Source: Paludibacteraceae bacterium | Lineage (GTDB): Bacteria; Bacteroidota; Bacteroidia; Bacteroidales; Paludibacteraceae | Assembly: GCA_017412245.1 (NCBI GenBank) | Contig: JAFPYI010000018.1 | Coordinates: forward strand, 1-64,000 | Length of the DNA stretch: 64,000 nucleotides | Direction of reading: 5' to 3' | Part shown: positions 47,325-57,657 of the stretch, one piece after another | Layout of the letters: each line of letters opens with the position of its first letter | Numbering within the stretch: the first letter of the stretch is position 1 | The notes under the pieces: model-generated | What the model saw: the letters and a program-made list of their open reading frames with translations, nothing else | Told to the model about the DNA's origin: nothing | Databases searched by the model: none | Made by a program: the position numbers and the translations under genes

Positions 47325-48234
47325 TCAGTAATGCTTTTGCGTCCATGCGTTTCTTGCCGGGTAATTGCAATTCCAATATTCGTACTGCTCCTTCTTTGCA
47401 TGGCACTACGATTTCTCCTTTCCCTTCCGGTCCGGAATGCACTTCTGTTGCATAGATTTTGACATTCTCAAATGCTTGTCCGCCGATAGTCAGATTTGCC
47501 CACGCTGCAGGATACGGACTGAGTCCTCGAACAAAATCATGCACTTGCGTTGCTGTTTTTTGAGAGAAATGGATCTCACAATCTTCCTTGAAGATTTTAG
47601 GAGCAGGTCTTAATTCTGCTATCTCTTGTTGCGGTGTAGTAGGTAACGGTTTTCCGCTGTTCTCACAATCAATGATGAGGTCCACCGTTCGTGTGACCAG
47701 TCCTGTGCCCATTTCCATCAGCCGGTCGTGCACAGAGCCGACATTCTCGTCCTGAGCGATAGGAATACGCTCCTGCAAGATGATATTTCCTGTGTCTATC
47801 TCATGCTTTAGCATGAACGTAGTAGCTCCTGTCTCTTTATCGCCATTGATGACTGCCCAATTGATAGGTGCGGCACCGCGGTATTGAGGTAAAAGTGAAG
47901 CATGCAGATTGAATGTTCCCAAACGAGGCATAGACCAAACGACTTCAGGCAACATACGGAAGGCTACCACGATTTGTAAATCTGCTTTATAAGAACGAAG
48001 TTCTTCAAGGAAGGACTCATCTTTCAATCTCTCCGGTTGCAGCAGAGGTAATCCGACCGAAAGCGCATATTTCTTAACATCGGAGAATTGCACTTGATGT
48101 CCTCTTCCTGCCGGTTTATCGGGCATAGTAACCACGGCTACAACATTATAGCCGTTTTCTACCAGCGCCTGCAGACTCGCTACCGCGAATTCCGGCGTGC
48201 CCATGTATATGATTCGCAAATCCTGTTTGGTCAT
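47302..48234 (-). CDS. fmt: Methionyl-tRNA formyltransferase
   Basis: A 310-residue enzyme that formylates initiator Met-tRNA. It has the N-terminal IIYMGTPEFAVASLQALV, the catalytic NLHASLLPQYRGAAPINWAV region, and the C-terminal OB-like domain (VRGLSPYPAAWANL). Start at ATG 48234: the frame continues upstream but only as overlap with lgt, and this ATG overlaps the lgt stop as ATGA. Confidence 0.97.
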   Translation of the reverse strand: MTKQDLRIIYMGTPEFAVASLQALVENGYNVVAVVTMPDKPAGRGHQVQFSDVKKYALSVGLPLLQPERLKDESFLEELRSYKADLQIVVAFRMLPEVVWSMPRLGTFNLHASLLPQYRGAAPINWAVINGDKETGATTFMLKHEIDTGNIILQERIPIAQDENVGSVHDRLMEMGTGLVTRTVDLIIDCENSGKPLPTTPQQEIAELRPAPKIFKEDCEIHFSQKTATQVHDFVRGLSPYPAAWANLTIGGQAFENVKIYATEVHSGPEGKGEIVVPCKEGAVRILELQLPGKKRMDAKALLNGLHSAH

Positions 48235-49190
48235 TTCTTCTTCGGTGTATCTTTGATACTTGGCGGCACTTCCGTCACAACGGGTGAAAGCGGACGTCTG
48301 TATGCACGAATAATGAGGTAGATACCTATTAAAATAAACGGCAAGCTGAGCCATTGTCCCATATTCAGCACATGCCCTGCTTCAAAAGCCTCTTGGTCAT
48401 TTTTGATGAATTCCAGCAGGAAACGAGTGACGAAGACAATCTCAAAGAAAATACCCAAAAGCAGTCCTTCTCTTCTGCGTGCTTCCGTGTGCCAATAGAG
48501 CGGCCATGTAACACAAAGCGCTGCAAAGCAATAGAGAATCTCGTAAATCTGCGTCGGATGGCAAGGAACCGTTTGTCCGTCGCGAACGAAAATAAATCCC
48601 CATGGCAGATCAGTAGGCCCACCGTAAATCTCGCTATTGAAGAGGTTTCCGAGACGAATCAGCATTGCCGTGAAGCAAACGCCGACACAAAGACGGTCAA
48701 GAATCCAAAGCCACGAAGTGCCGTACTGCGGATAACGACTGAAATGGAATTTATTCAGGCCGAAAGCTGCAATAATCAATCCTATTGCTCCACCATGACT
48801 ACTCAATCCGCCTTCCCAAATCTTAAGCAACATTAACGGATGCTCAATATACGGGTTGCGATAATTGAATGCCCATCCGAAGAGATGCCACGGTTCGGTG
48901 GAAATACGCATATACTCGCAGTAGTTTCGCAGTGCAGGATTGGTCACATCGTGCCATTCATAGAACCAGCAATGGCCTATTCTCGCGCCGATAATCACAC
49001 CTGCTGCCATCCAGAAAAACATCTGGTCCGGCCATTCTTTCGGACAGTTTTCGTGTTTGTACATCCGCTCGTTCACCACCCAGCAGATATATAATCCTAT
49101 CGCCCAAAGCAAACCGTACCAACGGATGCCTCCATCTCCAATGTGGATTAATATCGGGTCCACATCCCATGTAATAAAATTGAATAACAT
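48231..49190 (-). CDS. lgt: Prolipoprotein diacylglyceryl transferase
   Basis: A 319-residue inner-membrane enzyme attaching diacylglycerol to the lipobox Cys of prolipoproteins. It has several membrane segments and the Lgt signature region MLIRLGNLFNSEIYGGPTDL, plus HGGAIGLIIA in the middle. Products in this window that should be its substrates are the lipoproteins at 29704 and 60595. A 4-nt overlap couples it to fmt. Confidence 0.96.
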   Translation of the reverse strand: MLFNFITWDVDPILIHIGDGGIRWYGLLWAIGLYICWVVNERMYKHENCPKEWPDQMFFWMAAGVIIGARIGHCWFYEWHDVTNPALRNYCEYMRISTEPWHLFGWAFNYRNPYIEHPLMLLKIWEGGLSSHGGAIGLIIAAFGLNKFHFSRYPQYGTSWLWILDRLCVGVCFTAMLIRLGNLFNSEIYGGPTDLPWGFIFVRDGQTVPCHPTQIYEILYCFAALCVTWPLYWHTEARRREGLLLGIFFEIVFVTRFLLEFIKNDQEAFEAGHVLNMGQWLSLPFILIGIYLIIRAYRRPLSPVVTEVPPSIKDTPKKK

Positions 49191-49226
49191 TTTAAGATCT
49201 AAAATCTAAACGTTTGCTTTGCAAAC

Positions 49227-50120
49227 TTATTTTCCCCAATTCAGTTTTGCCTGTAATGATTTCAAGAAACTGTTATTACCTATTTGCACCACTTTGACGG
49301 TATAAGGCGCGCGTTCGATATGGAGAGACATCTCCGGTGTGAGCGTCTGACTTCTTCCGTCCACGGAAACCATATACGCGTCGTAACGACTAGTTATCTC
49401 CAGGTCAAATTTCCAATCGTCCGGCACAACCAACGGTTTGACCGTCAAACTATGCGGAGCAATCGGTGTGATGATGATTCCTCTTGACTGCGGAACCATT
49501 AACGGTCCGCCGATAGACAAATTATATGCTGTACTGCCGGTTGGAGTGGCAATAACCAAACCGTCGGAATGGTAAGTATGCAGGAGTTCTCCATTCACTT
49601 TGAGTTCGATGGAAAGCATGCTACTCAAACCCTGTTTGAGAATAGCTATCTCGTTCAATGCATTCGGTGCAAGAATCAGTCCGTCGCGTTTCACTCCGTC
49701 TTTATCAAGAATAGTCAGTTGCAAGAGACTTCTCTGCTCAATGGTGTATTCGCCGTTGACTAATTTATGCAAGATATCATCGACGTCTTGCGATTGCACT
49801 TCTGCCAAGAAGCCCAGATGACCATAATTGATACCTAAGATAGGTATATTCTTGTCTCCGATAGCAGCGGCACTGGTTAAAAATGTACCGTCACCACCTA
49901 CGGAAAGCGCAAAATCTATAGGTTCGCCATATACGTTTTCGGGTTGCTTGTCTCCATCCCAGTTTTCAGGGAATCCGGGATACTCACGCAAGTTCATCTC
50001 TTGGCGCAATTCCTGCGAAAGCAGCACGTTGATTCCTTTGTCTGTCATGAATTGCAAGATATGCTGCACTTCCTGCAAAGTCTCGCTCTTCATGGCGTTT
50101 CCAAAAATCGCAATTGTCAT
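49227..50120 (-). CDS. nadK: NAD kinase
   Basis: A 297-residue enzyme converting NAD to NADP. The motifs are SVGGDGTFL (GGDG), NALNEIAI and SDGLVIATPTGSTAYNLSIG. Start at ATG 50120 because the frame above it runs into the promoter. lgt starts 37 nt downstream. Confidence 0.96.
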   Translation of the reverse strand: MTIAIFGNAMKSETLQEVQHILQFMTDKGINVLLSQELRQEMNLREYPGFPENWDGDKQPENVYGEPIDFALSVGGDGTFLTSAAAIGDKNIPILGINYGHLGFLAEVQSQDVDDILHKLVNGEYTIEQRSLLQLTILDKDGVKRDGLILAPNALNEIAILKQGLSSMLSIELKVNGELLHTYHSDGLVIATPTGSTAYNLSIGGPLMVPQSRGIIITPIAPHSLTVKPLVVPDDWKFDLEITSRYDAYMVSVDGRSQTLTPEMSLHIERAPYTVKVVQIGNNSFLKSLQAKLNWGK

Positions 50121-50152
50121 AAGGCCACAATACGGTAATATAAAAAACGCTG

Positions 50153-50184
50153 CAAAATTACTGTAAAATTTTGACATGTGCAAA
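50153..50184 (-). promoter_or_regulatory. Promoter for nadK
   Basis: On the minus strand TTTGC (50184-50180), 19 nt, TAATTTTG (50160-50153). The third copy of the AT-palindrome element abuts it on the upstream side. Confidence 0.78.
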
Positions 50185-50188
50185 TAAA

Positions 50189-50254
50189 AAATTAAAAATC
50201 ACGGCATATATACATATAAATATGTATATATAGGTATGGGTGGGATACGTTAAA
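50189..50254 (-). repeat. Dispersed AT-palindrome element, diverged copy 3
   Basis: It shares AATTAAAAATCACGG at one end and GGGATACGTTA at the other with copies 1 and 2. The central palindrome is a different sequence (ATATATACATA, TAA, ATATGTATATAT) yet still self-complementary. Strand is given to match copy 2. It lies upstream of the nadK promoter. Confidence 0.7.
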
Positions 50255-50364
50255 ACCACGATGAGACCAGGCAATTAGTATGTGCGGAGTATGGAAATTG
50301 GTAGCACAAGAGTGGCAGATATTTTGTTTTTGGTGATTATTTTTAATAAAAAGTTATTAAAGTC

Positions 50365-50395
50365 TTGCATATATCAAAAAAATGTAGTAATTTTG
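50365..50395 (+). promoter_or_regulatory. Promoter for the LRR protein gene
   Basis: TTGC (50365-50368), 19 nt, TAATTTTG (50388-50395). It leaves a leader of about 95 nt. The region 50255-50364 shows nothing else I can support. Confidence 0.8.
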
Positions 50396-50494
50396 CAGCG
50401 TAAAATTGTGTGCATCCGCGAACCAACGATTGGTGCACATAGTAAGAAATCAAGACAGACCATAAAAATAACTGAATAATAAACGACTAAAACA

Positions 50495-52549
50495 ATGAGA
50501 GTTATGAAAAAAATCTATTCCTTGCTGTTTGTTGTAGCAGCGTTGTTCGTTTCCTTGAATGTTACTGCCGCCGATCCACAAGCCGGCGACCAGTTGTACT
50601 ATGCTGACGGAGGTTATTTCTTTGAAGTAGTCTCTTTCAATAAAACAGAGAACGGCAATATTACAACCATGACCGTTCACACCAAACTGATTAGTCTTGA
50701 TCAGTTTAACAAAAAGGATACAATCCCTGCTACAGTACAATTGAAATATGCGAGAATGACTTCATTCACCGTTCCTCGTAAGATTACGAAAGAACAAAAA
50801 ATTAGTACAAAAACAATGAGAATGATCCTTTATGTAGATGCCATCAAGGAATCTGCTTTCGCCGGTCACACCAAACTCAAAAACGTTACCATTGAGGACG
50901 ATGTCAATAATCCGTTTGTAATAGAGAAAAATGTATTTGATGGTTGCAGTGCTTTAGAATCCGTTGCTTTCGGCAAGGCAAGCAAATTAGAACTCCGTGC
51001 ACAATCTTTCGCTAATTGTCCGCAATTAGCCACAGTTACCTTCCCTTCACCTGCGCCTGCAAACGGTATAGAGTTGTATGCGGAAGCTTTCAAGGATTGT
51101 TCTGCTTTGGATTGGTGCCAAAACAGTTTAGCGGGCGTAACCAAAATTTATTACCACGCTTTTGCGGGTTGTAATGCAACGGGTAAAGGTGACAGTCAAT
51201 TCCTGAACATCGACGACGTAAACGAATTAGGTGCAGATATTTTCTTCAACTCCACCGCTGACGTAAAAGATATTCAAATCAGTTCATCCGGTGCTTTAAA
51301 GACTGTGGTTACGCAGGACTTCGATGCTCCTTTCTATTGCATTCGCAAAAAAATAGAATATGTAGATTTAACCGGTGGTGGAATTACTGAGTTTGGCGAC
51401 TATCTTTTCTACGGGTTGGAGAATGCTTATATGGACTATGGCAGTAATATTAAAAAATTCGGCAAATATTGTTTGGCAGACTGCAAAGCAATAGATAATC
51501 TGTATTTATCCTCTATGCTCTCCGCAGGCGAGTCTGCTTTCGCAGGTATTAATGCCCAGTTTGTATATCTGCCGGTAGATGTTCCTACTTTAGGCACAAA
51601 CGCTTTTGGCGCAATGGTTGCAGAAGGTGCTTCTACCCTCTTTATCATCGATAGCAATACTTGCGATGAAGAAATAATAGAATTACATGCAACGGGAAAT
51701 GACGATATGCTGATGGAGGCCTTTTTTGAAGGTCGTCTCGATATGAAAGGCCCGCGCAATGCTCCGTCTGTTAGTAGTATAAGAATAGAGAACGCAGATA
51801 AGACTCCGACACAAGCAGGTTACACAAGCGGTTATTCAAACGGTAGTTGTATTCGCAGACCGTTATGTAGCATGCAGAATGCTTTATTCCAAATCTTCAA
51901 CTCATCTTATTACTATATGTGCAATGCGGCTGAGGATACTATCCAAAAATTCCCATTGGCTTACTTTGAGTATGCAGGTGTTAAATACTATCCGGATGAG
52001 AACAAGCAAATACTTATTCCGTTGGCATCTGACCCAACCGAGAAAATTATTGCCGTGTACTCTCCTATCATCTTGACAGAAGTAGAACTGAATGTCAAAA
52101 TGCCGGCAGCAGGTGATCCTTCTGATGGCTCAAAACTGGAAATCACCTTGCCTGATGGCGCTCTCTATGAAGTGGTAGAACCAACCGGTATTTTTATGGC
52201 AAACGGTGCAAACATCGAGGAGGAAACTTTACAAGCAGGAGAAGAATATGCTTTAGGTATCTATGTCGCTCCTAAAGACTTAGGCCGCTATGCTTTCCCA
52301 TGGGGTGAAACAGCGCATATGATTGATGTATCAAGTATAAACGTCAGTTTCAATAGCGCAGCTCCGGACGCAATATTAACTCCTCTTAACGATGCATTCC
52401 TCATCATCAAGAACTTCACCGCCGCCGAAGCACCGGAAGGCGTTGAGAATATTGGTGACGGACAAAAAGCCAATAAGATTCTGCGTGACGGACAACTGAT
52501 CATCATCCGCGACGGCAAAGAATTTAATGCACAAGGAATTCAATTATAA
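50495..52549 (+). CDS. Secreted leucine-rich-repeat (BspA-like) protein
   Basis: A 684-residue protein with a signal peptide ([20 protein letters not shown], ending VTAA). Residues ~85-400 hold LRR_5/BspA-type repeats ([47 protein letters not shown]). The C-terminal ~60 residues are followed by the tail [20 protein letters not shown], which resembles the ends of the proteins at 17360 and 61921. It is likely surface-exposed, for binding. The stop overlaps the pdxJ start by one base, an odd partner for a cytosolic vitamin gene. Confidence 0.85.
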   Translation: MRVMKKIYSLLFVVAALFVSLNVTAADPQAGDQLYYADGGYFFEVVSFNKTENGNITTMTVHTKLISLDQFNKKDTIPATVQLKYARMTSFTVPRKITKEQKISTKTMRMILYVDAIKESAFAGHTKLKNVTIEDDVNNPFVIEKNVFDGCSALESVAFGKASKLELRAQSFANCPQLATVTFPSPAPANGIELYAEAFKDCSALDWCQNSLAGVTKIYYHAFAGCNATGKGDSQFLNIDDVNELGADIFFNSTADVKDIQISSSGALKTVVTQDFDAPFYCIRKKIEYVDLTGGGITEFGDYLFYGLENAYMDYGSNIKKFGKYCLADCKAIDNLYLSSMLSAGESAFAGINAQFVYLPVDVPTLGTNAFGAMVAEGASTLFIIDSNTCDEEIIELHATGNDDMLMEAFFEGRLDMKGPRNAPSVSSIRIENADKTPTQAGYTSGYSNGSCIRRPLCSMQNALFQIFNSSYYYMCNAAEDTIQKFPLAYFEYAGVKYYPDENKQILIPLASDPTEKIIAVYSPIILTEVELNVKMPAAGDPSDGSKLEITLPDGALYEVVEPTGIFMANGANIEEETLQAGEEYALGIYVAPKDLGRYAFPWGETAHMIDVSSINVSFNSAAPDAILTPLNDAFLIIKNFTAAEAPEGVENIGDGQKANKILRDGQLIIIRDGKEFNAQGIQL

Positions 52550-53262
52550 TGACCAAACTAAGTGTTAACATCAACAAAGTAGCGACGTTGCGAAATGCTC
52601 GTGGTGGTAATCTGCCGGACGTAGAGCGTTTCGCTGTCGATTGCGAATTATTCGGTGCGCAAGGCATCACCGTTCATCCTCGTCCTGACGAGCGACACAT
52701 CCGAAAAGAAGATGTGTACCAACTCAAATCGATGGTGACAACGGAACTGAATGTAGAAGGCAATCCGACCGAAGAGTTTTTGGCATTGGTGGAGGATATT
52801 CGTCCTACGCAATGCACATTAGTGCCGGATGACCCAAAACAATTGACATCCAACCACGGTTGGGACACCAGAAGACATTTAGATTTTCTGAAAGGTGTGG
52901 TAAACCAACTGCACGCTTCACGGATTCGCGTGAGTATCTTTGTGGACCCGGATCCCGTGATGGTGGAATATGCTTTGCGGACAGGCGCTGACCGCGTTGA
53001 GTTATACACAGGTCCTTATGCTGAACTGTTTGACACAGACCCTAAAAAAGCCATTGATATGTACCGTCCTGCTGCCGAAAAAGCACATGAGTTGGGCTTA
53101 GGAATGAATGCCGGACATGACCTCAACTTGAGAAACTTGAAACCCTTCATCAAAGCCTTCCCGTGGACAGCAGAAGTGAGCATCGGACATGCTATCATAT
53201 GCGATGCGCTATATTTAGGAATACAAGAAACTATTCAGGAATATTTGGACTTACTGAAGTAA
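52549..53262 (+). CDS. pdxJ: Pyridoxine 5'-phosphate synthase
   Basis: A 237-residue TIM-barrel enzyme of DXP-dependent vitamin B6 synthesis. It starts [18 protein letters not shown], with the conserved [19 protein letters not shown] and [12 protein letters not shown], and ends [14 protein letters not shown]. Length matches the family. It starts as TAATG on the LRR gene stop and is followed 50 nt later by exbB, the gap filled by GATTTGC-type repeat words. Confidence 0.97.
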   Translation: MTKLSVNINKVATLRNARGGNLPDVERFAVDCELFGAQGITVHPRPDERHIRKEDVYQLKSMVTTELNVEGNPTEEFLALVEDIRPTQCTLVPDDPKQLTSNHGWDTRRHLDFLKGVVNQLHASRIRVSIFVDPDPVMVEYALRTGADRVELYTGPYAELFDTDPKKAIDMYRPAAEKAHELGLGMNAGHDLNLRNLKPFIKAFPWTAEVSIGHAIICDALYLGIQETIQEYLDLLK

Positions 53263-53312
53263 GTCATTTGTGATTTGCGATTTGCGATTTGTAATTTGTA
53301 ATTTAATTAAAT

Positions 53313-54005
53313 ATGTTTTTTCAGATTGACACAATTGCTCTTACAGAAGAGCTGATGAACCAAGCAGTAGAGCCTGCACAAGAGTCTATCAACCTTTGGG
53401 AAATGGCACAATACGGTGGCTGGATTATGATCATCTTAGCGATCCTTTTGGCCGGTGCATGTTATATCTTTATCGAGCGACTCGTGATTATCAAACAAGC
53501 CACCAAAGAAGACAAATCATTTATGGACCGTATTCGTGATTATATCCACGACGGCAAGATTGACTCAGCTATCAATCTCTGCAAGCAGACGAATACTCCT
53601 TCGGCTCACATGATTGAGAAAGGAATCACACGTATAGGTCGTCCAATGCAAGATGTGCAAGTGGCCGTAGAGAACGTAGGCAACTTAGAGGTTGGCAAAC
53701 TGGAAAAGGGTTTAGTCATCATGGCTACTATTGCCGGAGGTGCACCAATGCTCGGTTTCTTGGGAACTGTTTTAGGTATGGTGCAGACTTTCTATAACAT
53801 GGCACAAACTTCAGGCGGAGTGATTGAGATGAGTGCACTTTCTACAGGTATGTACCAAGCCATGGTAACGACCATCGGTGGTTTGATAGTAGGTATCCTT
53901 GCTATGTTTGCATACAACTATTTGGTAGCTCGCATCGACCGCGTTGTAAGACTTCTGGAGTCACGCACACTCGAGTTTATGGACCTTTTAAATGAACCTG
54001 CATAA
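53313..54005 (+). CDS. ExbB/TolQ/MotA-family proton channel protein
   Basis: A 230-residue inner-membrane protein with three hydrophobic segments: ~37-55 (GGWIMIILAILLAGACYIF), ~138-160 (VIMATIAGGAPMLGFLGTVL) and ~180-205 (AMVTTIGGLIVGILAMFAYN). The GAPMLGFLGTVLGM motif is that of the ExbB channel. With ExbD and TonB it uses the proton gradient to energise outer-membrane receptors. The stop overlaps the exbD start by one base. Confidence 0.93.
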   Translation: MFFQIDTIALTEELMNQAVEPAQESINLWEMAQYGGWIMIILAILLAGACYIFIERLVIIKQATKEDKSFMDRIRDYIHDGKIDSAINLCKQTNTPSAHMIEKGITRIGRPMQDVQVAVENVGNLEVGKLEKGLVIMATIAGGAPMLGFLGTVLGMVQTFYNMAQTSGGVIEMSALSTGMYQAMVTTIGGLIVGILAMFAYNYLVARIDRVVRLLESRTLEFMDLLNEPA

Positions 54006-54412
54006 TGTCTCTCAAAAAGCGCAATAGAGTTGAGGCAACGTTTGCAATGAGTTCCATGACGGACTTGGTGTTCCTATTACTCCTTTTCTTCGTTATGGCC
54101 AGCACATTGTCTTCACCTAATGATATCAAGATTAACTTGCCACAGGCACGTGCTAATCAAGTGACGAGGCCGCAAGTGGCAAAAGTATCTATTGACAATC
54201 TCGGCAATTATTTTGTGGCTATCGGAAAAGAGAAACCGCAAATGATTGACCCTGAGAATTTGGAAGGATATTTATGCCGCATACAGGCAGCAGACACAAC
54301 TATGTACATTGCTCTGCACGCGGACGAAGATGTGGCTTATAAAGAAGTGGTACGAGTTTTGGATGTTGCTAACGAGCACCATATGAAACTGGTTGTTGCT
54401 ACGAAAAAATAA
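54005..54412 (+). CDS. ExbD/TolR-family protein
   Basis: A 135-residue protein with one membrane segment (~17-37). MTDLVFLLLLFFVMAS holds the conserved Asp of ExbD. The periplasmic domain starts PNDIKINLPQAR. It is the partner of the ExbB-like protein one base upstream. Confidence 0.93.
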   Translation: MSLKKRNRVEATFAMSSMTDLVFLLLLFFVMASTLSSPNDIKINLPQARANQVTRPQVAKVSIDNLGNYFVAIGKEKPQMIDPENLEGYLCRIQAADTTMYIALHADEDVAYKEVVRVLDVANEHHMKLVVATKK

Positions 54413-54444
54413 GCCAGATCGTTTGGGTATTGGGATAGTAAAAG

Positions 54445-55254
54445 ATGACTAATAAACAAAAATCGAACATAATTGCATCCATCGGCACATTGCTTTTTAT
54501 GCTGCTGGTTTTCTTGCTGTTGTGGTTTATTTACCTGAACGCAGAAAAACCGGTGGAGGAAGAAGGCGTCGAAATTGCTTTTGGTGAGGTAGAAGAAGCA
54601 GGAGGATATATGCCCGAAGAATCAGAAGCAGTTCCTCTTCCTTCGGAAGCTACTGCACCGCAACAACCTTCTGCACCTTCGGACAATAATCTGCTGACGC
54701 AGGAAGACGAAGAGTCATTGGCCTTGCGCAAGCAACGCGAGCAAGAAGAGAAAGCCCGCAGACAAGCCGAAGCAGAGCGATTGCAAAAACAGAAAGAAGA
54801 GCAAGCACGTTTGGAGGCAGAGCGGAAAGCCAAAGAGGCAGCAGAAGCAAAGAGAAAGGCCGAAGAAGAGGCTAAAATTGCTAAAGCAAACCAAATGGGT
54901 TCACTCTTTGGAAACAGCGGTGGAACAAACGGATCCGGCGATAGCCAAGGCAGTGGACAAAAAGGTAATCCTGTCGGCCACGGTTCTGTTGGAGGAAATG
55001 ATTGGTCGTTGGCAGGACGAAATCTTAAAGGCACATTGCCACCACCGAACAACACCTTTAATCAAGAAGGAAAAGTAATTGTAGAAATCCGTGTAAATGC
55101 TGCCGGAAAAGTAGTAAGCGCTACTATAAAAGGTGGTACCATCTCGGATAAACAAACACAAGCACTTGCCTTGGAGGCGGCAAAAAAAGCCGCATTTACC
55201 GAAGGCACTAATGATCAGATAGGAACAATCACATATAATTTCAAGTTTAACTAA
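54445..55254 (+). CDS. TonB/TolA-like energy transducer
   Basis: A 269-residue protein with one N-terminal membrane segment (IIASIGTLLFMLLVFLLLWF), an acidic then Lys/Glu/Ala-rich coiled-coil arm (~85-150), a Gly/Ser linker (~155-195) and a C-terminal TonB-like domain (GKVIVEIRVNAAGKVVSATI, ending ITYNFKFN). With the two genes before it, it forms a complete ExbB-ExbD-TonB unit. The coiled arm is TolA-like, so a Tol-type role is the alternative. Confidence 0.9.
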   Translation: MTNKQKSNIIASIGTLLFMLLVFLLLWFIYLNAEKPVEEEGVEIAFGEVEEAGGYMPEESEAVPLPSEATAPQQPSAPSDNNLLTQEDEESLALRKQREQEEKARRQAEAERLQKQKEEQARLEAERKAKEAAEAKRKAEEEAKIAKANQMGSLFGNSGGTNGSGDSQGSGQKGNPVGHGSVGGNDWSLAGRNLKGTLPPPNNTFNQEGKVIVEIRVNAAGKVVSATIKGGTISDKQTQALALEAAKKAAFTEGTNDQIGTITYNFKFN

Positions 55255-55292
55255 ACGATTTGTAATTTGTATTTTTTGAAATTTAAGAATTT

Positions 55293-55820
55293 ATGAATTA
55301 TTTGTTTTTGGACAACGGCTTCGAAGAAATAGAGGCCATTACAACGATTGATTTGTTACGTCGTGCAAACATTGCACTTACCACCGTTTCTATTACGGGC
55401 AATCCAATGGTTTTGGGCGCTCATAATATTGCAGTGGAAGCAGACGGACTGATTGACAAGATTGACTTCTCTGATGCAGAGATGCTCATTCTGCCCGGCG
55501 GACAAACCAAATTAGGCGATTGTTCTGCATTATGCGAATTGCTGATTGAGCATAACAAAGCCGACAAACTGATTGCTGCTATCTGTGCAGCTCCTACGGT
55601 GCTCGGCAAACTCGGCATTCTCAAAGGCAAACAAGCTACATGCTATCCCGGATTGCAAGAAGCACTCGGCGAGAGTTATGTAGGCGGATTGGTGGTAGAA
55701 AGCAAGAATATCATTACGGCCAAAGGTCCCGGACTGAGTTCTGATTTCGCTTTCTGTATTATTGAGCGCTTGGCCGGTTCAGATGTAGCAGACCAAGTGT
55801 ACGACACAGCACAATATTAA
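55293..55820 (+). CDS. DJ-1/PfpI-family protein
   Basis: A 175-residue protein with the DJ-1 core: MNYLFLDNGFEEIEAITTID, LILPGGQTKLGD and the nucleophile elbow IAAICAAPTVLGKLG. The conserved Glu (~residue 11) and Cys (~97) are present. Function may be protein or small-molecule deglycation or chaperone-like; not settled. It is 2 nt upstream of the aminopeptidase gene. Confidence 0.92.
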   Translation: MNYLFLDNGFEEIEAITTIDLLRRANIALTTVSITGNPMVLGAHNIAVEADGLIDKIDFSDAEMLILPGGQTKLGDCSALCELLIEHNKADKLIAAICAAPTVLGKLGILKGKQATCYPGLQEALGESYVGGLVVESKNIITAKGPGLSSDFAFCIIERLAGSDVADQVYDTAQY

Positions 55821-55822
55821 AG

Positions 55823-57601
55823 ATGACTATTCGAGAGAGATTAACAGCCTTACGGCAAGAAATGCGTGCAAACGGTTTGTCGGCATATGTAGTGCCCGGC
55901 AACGACCCGCATGCAAGTGAATATATGGCGTCTCACTGGTTTGAGATGCAATGGATTTCCGGTTTTAACGGTGAGAGCGGAACAATGGTGGTAACACTCG
56001 ACAAAGCTTTCCTTTGGACCGACAGTCGTTATTATCTGCAAGCCGGTATTGAGTTGAAAGACAGCACAATAGAGTTGATGCGCGAGAGTGACATCGACTG
56101 TCCGTCTGTCATCGATTGGTTGGCCGCAAATATCGATGGCGTAGTAGGCGTTAATCCCGAGATGTTTAGTGTCAATGAGTTCGCTAATTTCAAATCCGAA
56201 CTCAAATCGATTGACCTTATCAAACCTATCTGGACGGAAAACCGTCCTGCTATTCCGCAAGACAAGTTATATCCCTACTCTGCTGATTTTGCAGGAGAGA
56301 CTGTGAATAGCAAGTTAGCGAGAATCCGGGAACAACTCGATGCACGGGCAAAAGATTCTTGGGCACTGGTTGTAAGTGCTTTGGACGAGATAGCATGGTT
56401 ACTCAATATTCGCGGAAACGATGTGGAGTATAATCCGGTGGTTATCAGTTATTTAGTATTGGAGGCTGACAAATGCACACTCTTCGTAGATGCGAATAAG
56501 ATTGACACCGTTGCACAGAATTATTTGGATTTCAATAATATCACCGTCAAACCTTACGAATCAGTCTTTGCGTATATCGCAAGTCTCAACGGAACTGTTT
56601 TCTACGATGGTGCGAAAGTAAATGAGGCATTATTCGAAGCTATCCCTACAGGCTGCAAGAAAGTGAATATGCAGTCGCCTATTTTAGTAACCAAGGCCTG
56701 TAAGAATGCCGTAGAACTGGAAGGCGAACGCATTGCTATGCGGCAAGACTGTGTGGCATTGACGCGTTTCTTCAAATGGCTTGAGGAAGAGGCTTTTGCA
56801 GGAGGAAAGACACAGACAGAATGGGATCTGATGGAGAAACTGCATGGTTTCCGTGCGATGGGCGAGAACTTCGTAGAAGAATCATTCGGGACGATAGCAG
56901 GATACAAAGGCAACGGAGCTATTGTGCATTATGCAGCCACTAAAGATAACTGCGCAACCGTCAAACCGGAAGGAATGTTGCTACTCGACAGTGGCGGACA
57001 ATACTTAGACGGTACAACCGATATTACACGCACCGTTTGGTTAGGTGGTCCTATTCCTGAACAAGCAAAATTGGATTATACTTATGTCCTAAAAGGACAT
57101 ATAGCTTTGGCTGCAGTTCGTTTCCCACGTGGCACAAGAGGCAATCAGTTAGACGCTTTAGCCAAACAATTTATGTGGGAAGCAGGTATCACTTTTGGTC
57201 ACGGCACAGGACATGGAGTGGGCCATTTCTTAGGTTGTCATGAAGGTCCGCAGAATGTACGTACAGATAACAACCCTACTCCATTAGCACTCGGACATAT
57301 TGTATCCGATGAGCCGGGTATTTACCGCACAGACAAATGGGGAATTCGTACAGAGAACCTCATTACGGTTATTTCTGCTCCTCAGACGGCTGCTACTACG
57401 ACCGAAGACGAGTGGTACGCATTCGAGACACTGACACTTTGTTTCTACGACACTTCGCTGATAGAGATGAGTTTGATGAGTGACGCAGAGATAGCATGGT
57501 TGAATGCTTATCACGCACGCGTTTACAAAGAAACAGCCCCGTTGCTGAATGCAGACGAGGCTAAGTTCCTTGCACGCAAATGTGCTCCTATCAAACGATA
57601 A
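55823..57601 (+). CDS. Xaa-Pro aminopeptidase (M24 family)
   Basis: A 592-residue aminopeptidase P-like enzyme. It has two N-terminal creatinase-type domains (from ~5 to ~300), then the metal-binding pita-bread domain: LLLDSGGQYLDGTTDITRTV (two Asp), GHGTGHGVGHFLGCHEGP (His), SDEPGIYRTDKWGIRTENL (two Glu). It removes the N-terminal residue before proline. No signal peptide, so cytosolic. It follows the DJ-1 gene directly and ends at a terminator shared with htpG. Confidence 0.96.
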   Translation: MTIRERLTALRQEMRANGLSAYVVPGNDPHASEYMASHWFEMQWISGFNGESGTMVVTLDKAFLWTDSRYYLQAGIELKDSTIELMRESDIDCPSVIDWLAANIDGVVGVNPEMFSVNEFANFKSELKSIDLIKPIWTENRPAIPQDKLYPYSADFAGETVNSKLARIREQLDARAKDSWALVVSALDEIAWLLNIRGNDVEYNPVVISYLVLEADKCTLFVDANKIDTVAQNYLDFNNITVKPYESVFAYIASLNGTVFYDGAKVNEALFEAIPTGCKKVNMQSPILVTKACKNAVELEGERIAMRQDCVALTRFFKWLEEEAFAGGKTQTEWDLMEKLHGFRAMGENFVEESFGTIAGYKGNGAIVHYAATKDNCATVKPEGMLLLDSGGQYLDGTTDITRTVWLGGPIPEQAKLDYTYVLKGHIALAAVRFPRGTRGNQLDALAKQFMWEAGITFGHGTGHGVGHFLGCHEGPQNVRTDNNPTPLALGHIVSDEPGIYRTDKWGIRTENLITVISAPQTAATTTEDEWYAFETLTLCFYDTSLIEMSLMSDAEIAWLNAYHARVYKETAPLLNADEAKFLARKCAPIKR

Positions 57602-57623
57602 AAACGATAATAATTTTATACAT

Positions 57624-57656
57624 AAAAAACGCCCGCATTGCTGCGAGCGTTTTTCT
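57624..57656. terminator. Bidirectional terminator between the aminopeptidase gene and htpG
   Basis: AAAAAACGC-C-CGCA, loop TTGC, TGCG-A-GCGTTTTT. T runs on both strands, so it can serve both convergent genes. Confidence 0.85.
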
Positions 57657-57657
57657 T

